Below, piece after piece: positions 5,107 through 5,164 of a stretch of DNA of 5,164 nt. Position numbers and translations under genes: made by a program. Position 1 is the first letter of the stretch. Each line of letters starts with the position of its first letter. Below the pieces are notes generated by a model, which was not told the origin of the DNA, did not search any database, and saw only the letters and a list, made by a program, of their open reading frames with translations. Source of the stretch: Chloroflexota bacterium (GTDB taxonomy: Bacteria > Chloroflexota > Anaerolineae > B4-G1 > SLSP01); assembly GCA_012798275.1 (NCBI GenBank), contig JAAZNO010000517.1:1-5164 (forward strand). Reading direction: 5' to 3'.

Positions 5107-5155
5107 CCCCTCCCCCGGCCCCCTCCCCAACGACGCAGGCGCCGTTGGGGAGGGG
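5107..5155. repeat. C-rich palindromic element with - strand G-quadruplex motif
   Basis: CCCCTCCCCAACG (5120-5132) and CGTTGGGGAGGGG (5143-5155) form a perfect 13-bp stem with a 10-nt loop. On the + strand 5107-5128 reads C4-T-C5-GG-C5-T-C4, so the - strand has four G-runs with loops of 1, 2 and 1 nt, a textbook quadruplex motif that shares the stem's left arm. A run of A's follows at 5158-5164 to the window end, where the element may continue. The layout looks like an interspersed palindromic repeat. It is not an intrinsic terminator in either direction, because no T-tract follows the stem. Confidence 0.75.
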
Positions 5156-5164
5156 AGAAAAAAA

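Noticed and set aside
5120..5164. Rho-independent terminator at the window end.
   Set aside because: The stem is followed by A's on the + strand, and on the - strand the T's precede it, so neither direction gives stem then U-tract.

Overview
The window is a GC-rich bacterial chromosome segment with four genes, all on the + strand, followed by about 450 bases of repeat-rich DNA without a convincing gene. Nothing here fixes the species. A type I methionine aminopeptidase with an N-terminal SEC-C zinc motif, as found in chlamydiae and other bacteria, together with heptanucleotide tandem repeats between genes, is compatible with an uncultured member of the PVC group (Verrucomicrobia/Kiritimatiellae/Lentisphaerae-like). 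That placement is an inference only.

Layout. (1) 1-711: the C-terminal nucleotide-binding half of an ABC exporter subunit, cut by the window edge. (2) 754-2568: a complete 604-residue ABC exporter half-transporter, 42 bases downstream. The two have complementary defects: the first has Asp in place of the catalytic Glu, and the second has LSVGQ in place of LSGGQ. This is the pattern of a heterodimeric exporter with one consensus and one degenerate ATP site (MdlAB, BmrCD, TM287/288 type). (3) 2569-2830: an intergenic control region with a 12-bp terminator-like hairpin whose 3' arm runs into the -35 box of a good sigma-70-type promoter, then a structured leader of about 145 nt. (4) 2831-3703: SEC-C methionine aminopeptidase (map). 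(5) 3711-3899: 27 perfectly phased 7-bp repeats (GCTGGAT/GCTGGTT), filling almost the whole gap to the next gene. (6) 3935-4711: a nucleoside phosphorylase of the PNP/UDP family with its Shine-Dalgarno in a small hairpin. (7) 4712-5164: inverted repeats, three further short runs of unrelated 7-bp repeats, two tiny look-alike ORFs 150 bp apart that each follow a Shine-Dalgarno-like sequence, and a terminal C-rich palindrome with a perfect G-quadruplex motif on the - strand.

How the parts relate. The two ABC genes form an operon that probably ends at the hairpin near 2623-2653. map starts a new transcription unit from the 2651-2678 promoter. No independent promoter is evident before the nucleoside phosphorylase, so it may be co-transcribed with map through the heptamer array. 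map (N-terminal Met removal) and the phosphorylase (nucleoside salvage) are housekeeping functions with no evident link to the exporter.

I see no defence system, mobile-element gene, CRISPR array, tRNA or rRNA. The most unusual feature is the recurrence of period-7 tandem repeats with different sequences in the non-coding parts.
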